Part shown: one piece after another, positions 3,803 to 5,064 of the stretch
How positions within the stretch are numbered: the first letter of the stretch is position 1
Layout: each line of letters starts with the position of its first letter
Assembly (NCBI GenBank): GCA_948745425.1
Contig: CAPZDM010000096.1
Span: forward strand, 1 to 5,064
DNA length: 5,064 nucleotides
Origin: an uncultured Clostridia bacterium
GTDB lineage: Bacteria; Bacillota; Clostridia; TANB77; CAG-508
Direction: 5' to 3'
The notes under the pieces: model-generated
The model's database searches: none
Seen by the model: only the letters and a program-made list of their open reading frames with translations
What the model was told of the DNA's origin: nothing
Translations under genes and position numbers: made by a program

Positions 3803-4726
3803 TTACTGTATTATATCATAAAACGTTTTAAATGTATAACCCTGTTCTATTAAATAATTTAGTATTTGCGGTAACATATTTGCTGTTAATTGCTTTGATG
3901 CTGCATCATGCATTAATATTACAACACTATTTTTTGTACCTACTGTAGTTATTAAACTATTCATTATACTTTCTTCTGTCGGTTTTCCTACAGAGTCATT
4001 TGTAAGTGAATTCCAATCAATATATAAAATACCATTATCTGCTAATAATTGTTTAGCCTGTGCTTTTACATCCCTATATTTTTTTCCTCCACTTCCACCT
4101 GGAAATCTAAATAGATGAGAGCAATACTCTTCCTGTCCTATTACTGTTCTTATTAATTGTTCTGTTTTTGTATATTCATCTAAAACCATTTGTGGACTTG
4201 AATATATTGCATCATATGAATGACTATATCCATGGTTTGCTATATAATGACCTGTTTCATATTCTTGTTTAACTAAATTAGGATATCTTGCTACATTACA
4301 TCCTAATACAAAAAACGTTGCTTTTATATTATATTGTTCTAATATGCTTAAAATTTGAGGAGTAATATTTTGAGAAGGTCCATCATCAAAAGTTATATAG
4401 GCTATTTTTTCATTTGTAACATATATATTATTCATATTTTCTATTCCTGTTTGTGTTAATTGTGGAAGTTTTGTATTATTAATTATATTTTCACTTTCTT
4501 GTTTTTCATCTATAATCTCCTGTTTAGGAGAGTCACTTTCATTAATAATTTCACTATCATTTATATCTTGTTCTTTTACTGCTAACATCTTTTTGTGTAT
4601 ATTAAAAACATATAGTAAAATAATTAATAATATTAATAATATTATTACTAATAAACCAAATACTTTTTTCTTATTTAATCGTTTTACAACTGTTAAACTT
4701 ACTTCTTCATATTCATAGTTTATCAT
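3803..4726 (-). CDS. Membrane-anchored polysaccharide deacetylase (NodB/CE4 family)
   Basis: 307 residues from ATG at 4726. The frame is open up to a TTG at 4852, but an AAGGAG (4746-4741) upstream of the ATG, though 14 bases away, favours the shorter form. Residues 22-41 are one hydrophobic helix after basic residues, so the enzyme is anchored with its C-terminus outside. A Glu/Asp/Asn-rich linker runs to about 105. The NodB domain (108-307) has all motifs: TFDDGPS (112-118; Asp114 as base, Asp115 metal), NHGYSH (His165, His169, metal), RFPGGS (207-212), DWNS (237-240) and ILMHD (270-274; His273 acid). It probably removes acetyl groups from N-acetyl sugars of peptidoglycan or a surface polysaccharide. 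The neighbouring glycosyltransferase end points to a secreted polymer, but the substrate is unknown. Confidence 0.92.
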   Translation of the reverse strand: MINYEYEEVSLTVVKRLNKKKVFGLLVIILLILLIILLYVFNIHKKMLAVKEQDINDSEIINESDSPKQEIIDEKQESENIINNTKLPQLTQTGIENMNNIYVTNEKIAYITFDDGPSQNITPQILSILEQYNIKATFFVLGCNVARYPNLVKQEYETGHYIANHGYSHSYDAIYSSPQMVLDEYTKTEQLIRTVIGQEEYCSHLFRFPGGSGGKKYRDVKAQAKQLLADNGILYIDWNSLTNDSVGKPTEESIMNSLITTVGTKNSVVILMHDAASKQLTANMLPQILNYLIEQGYTFKTFYDIIQ

Positions 4727-4754
4727 TTTAATAAAACTCTCTCCTTCGAATATT

Positions 4755-4785
4755 ATTATTTTTACAACTATATTTATTATGTCCA
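4755..4785 (-). promoter_or_regulatory. Possible promoter of the deacetylase gene
   Basis: On the minus strand, TGGACA (4785-4780) is followed by AATAAT (4760-4755) at 19 bases or AAAAAT at 16 bases. Either spacing is off the ideal 17, so the call is weak. It would place the start just before the Shine-Dalgarno. Confidence 0.3.
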
Positions 4786-4883
4786 CTATTAATAAATATA
4801 TAAGAAAAGTGAATTTACCACTTTGGTGAGAAATAGCATCCCCTAAACTCAAAAATATAACTTTTCTATTATATAAAATATAA

Positions 4884-4902
4884 CCTCCATCATAATTGGA
4901 GG
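4884..4902 (-). terminator. Hairpin between glycosyltransferase and deacetylase genes
   Basis: CCTCCA and TGGAGG form a 6-bp stem around a 7-base loop, followed on the minus strand by TTATATTTTATAT. It lies 40 bases after the glycosyltransferase stop. The broken T-run suggests a weak terminator or attenuator with partial read-through into the deacetylase gene. Confidence 0.45.
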
Positions 4903-4941
4903 CATATTTAGCACTTAAATTTTATTACATTACTCTATATA

Positions 4942-5064
4942 TTATATTACTTCATTTATTTTTATGTCTCTTACATGTTCAATTTTTTCCCATTTTGTTT
5001 CTCTTTTAAATAAACATTTGAAATTAATTAATAACCATGAACCTAGAAATAACGGATAACATAA
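4942..5064 (-). CDS. C-terminal end of a probable membrane glycosyltransferase (GT2)
   Basis: Forty codons and a TAA stop (4944-4942) continue an open frame from beyond the right edge. The visible part has a hydrophobic stretch (LCYPLFLGSWLLINFKCLF), likely the last membrane helix, then the basic tail KRETKWEKIEHVRDIKINEV. From memory, a last helix followed by a K-x-x-W-x-x-I-x-H-x-R tail is typical of processive family 2 glycosyltransferases (cellulose, hyaluronan and poly-N-acetylglucosamine synthase types) in Firmicutes. The same orientation as the polysaccharide deacetylase 216 bases downstream fits a synthase and deacetylase pair. The call rests on a short tail only; the catalytic domain is outside the window. 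Confidence 0.5.
   Translation of the reverse strand, partial: LCYPLFLGSWLLINFKCLFKRETKWEKIEHVRDIKINEVI

Noticed and set aside
4727..4852. Longer deacetylase starting at TTG 4852
   Set aside because: There is no suitable ribosome site before it, and the extra residues would add a second hydrophobic stretch before the normal anchor.

Overview
The window is very AT-rich, uses the standard code (TGG for Trp, read by a CCA-anticodon tRNA), has strong Shine-Dalgarno sites and consensus sigma-70 promoters, and its tRNA genes encode their CCA ends. This fits a low-GC Firmicute, most likely a clostridial or related gut bacterium. The genus cannot be told from the sequence.

Left part (1 to about 3100) is the integrase end of an integrative mobile element. 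It holds an unrecognised gene running off the left edge (minus strand, start at 502), a 328-base regulatory region with two strong promoters facing each other and structured leaders, a small helix-turn-helix regulator with a TTG start (831-1295), an attenuator-like terminator, an excisionase-like winged HTH protein (1364-1576), a hairpin and separate promoter, and a complete tyrosine recombinase (1737-2927). The layout suggests that integrase is made from its own promoter, while excisionase depends on read-through from the upstream regulator gene.

Middle part (2972-3555) is the integration target. On the minus strand, a consensus promoter (3351-3379) drives tRNA-Val, tRNA-Asp, a broken 5' half of a tRNA-Phe (3101-3140) and then a complete tRNA-Phe (3009-3084) next to the integrase. 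The broken copy stops inside the anticodon stem and differs from the complete copy at two positions, one of them in the acceptor stem. The simplest reading is that the element recombined into the host tRNA-Phe at the anticodon arm and brought a whole replacement tRNA-Phe. A minus-strand terminator for this tRNA transcript lies inside the last codons of the integrase gene. A tRNA-Trp on the plus strand follows at 3481.

Right part (3556-5064) looks like host chromosome. It has an AT-rich palindromic repeat (3580-3685), a strong bidirectional terminator, a membrane-anchored polysaccharide deacetylase (minus, 3803-4726), and the last 40 codons of what looks like a membrane glycosyltransferase of family 2 (minus, 4942 to the right edge). 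The last two genes probably make or modify a cell-surface amino-sugar polymer.
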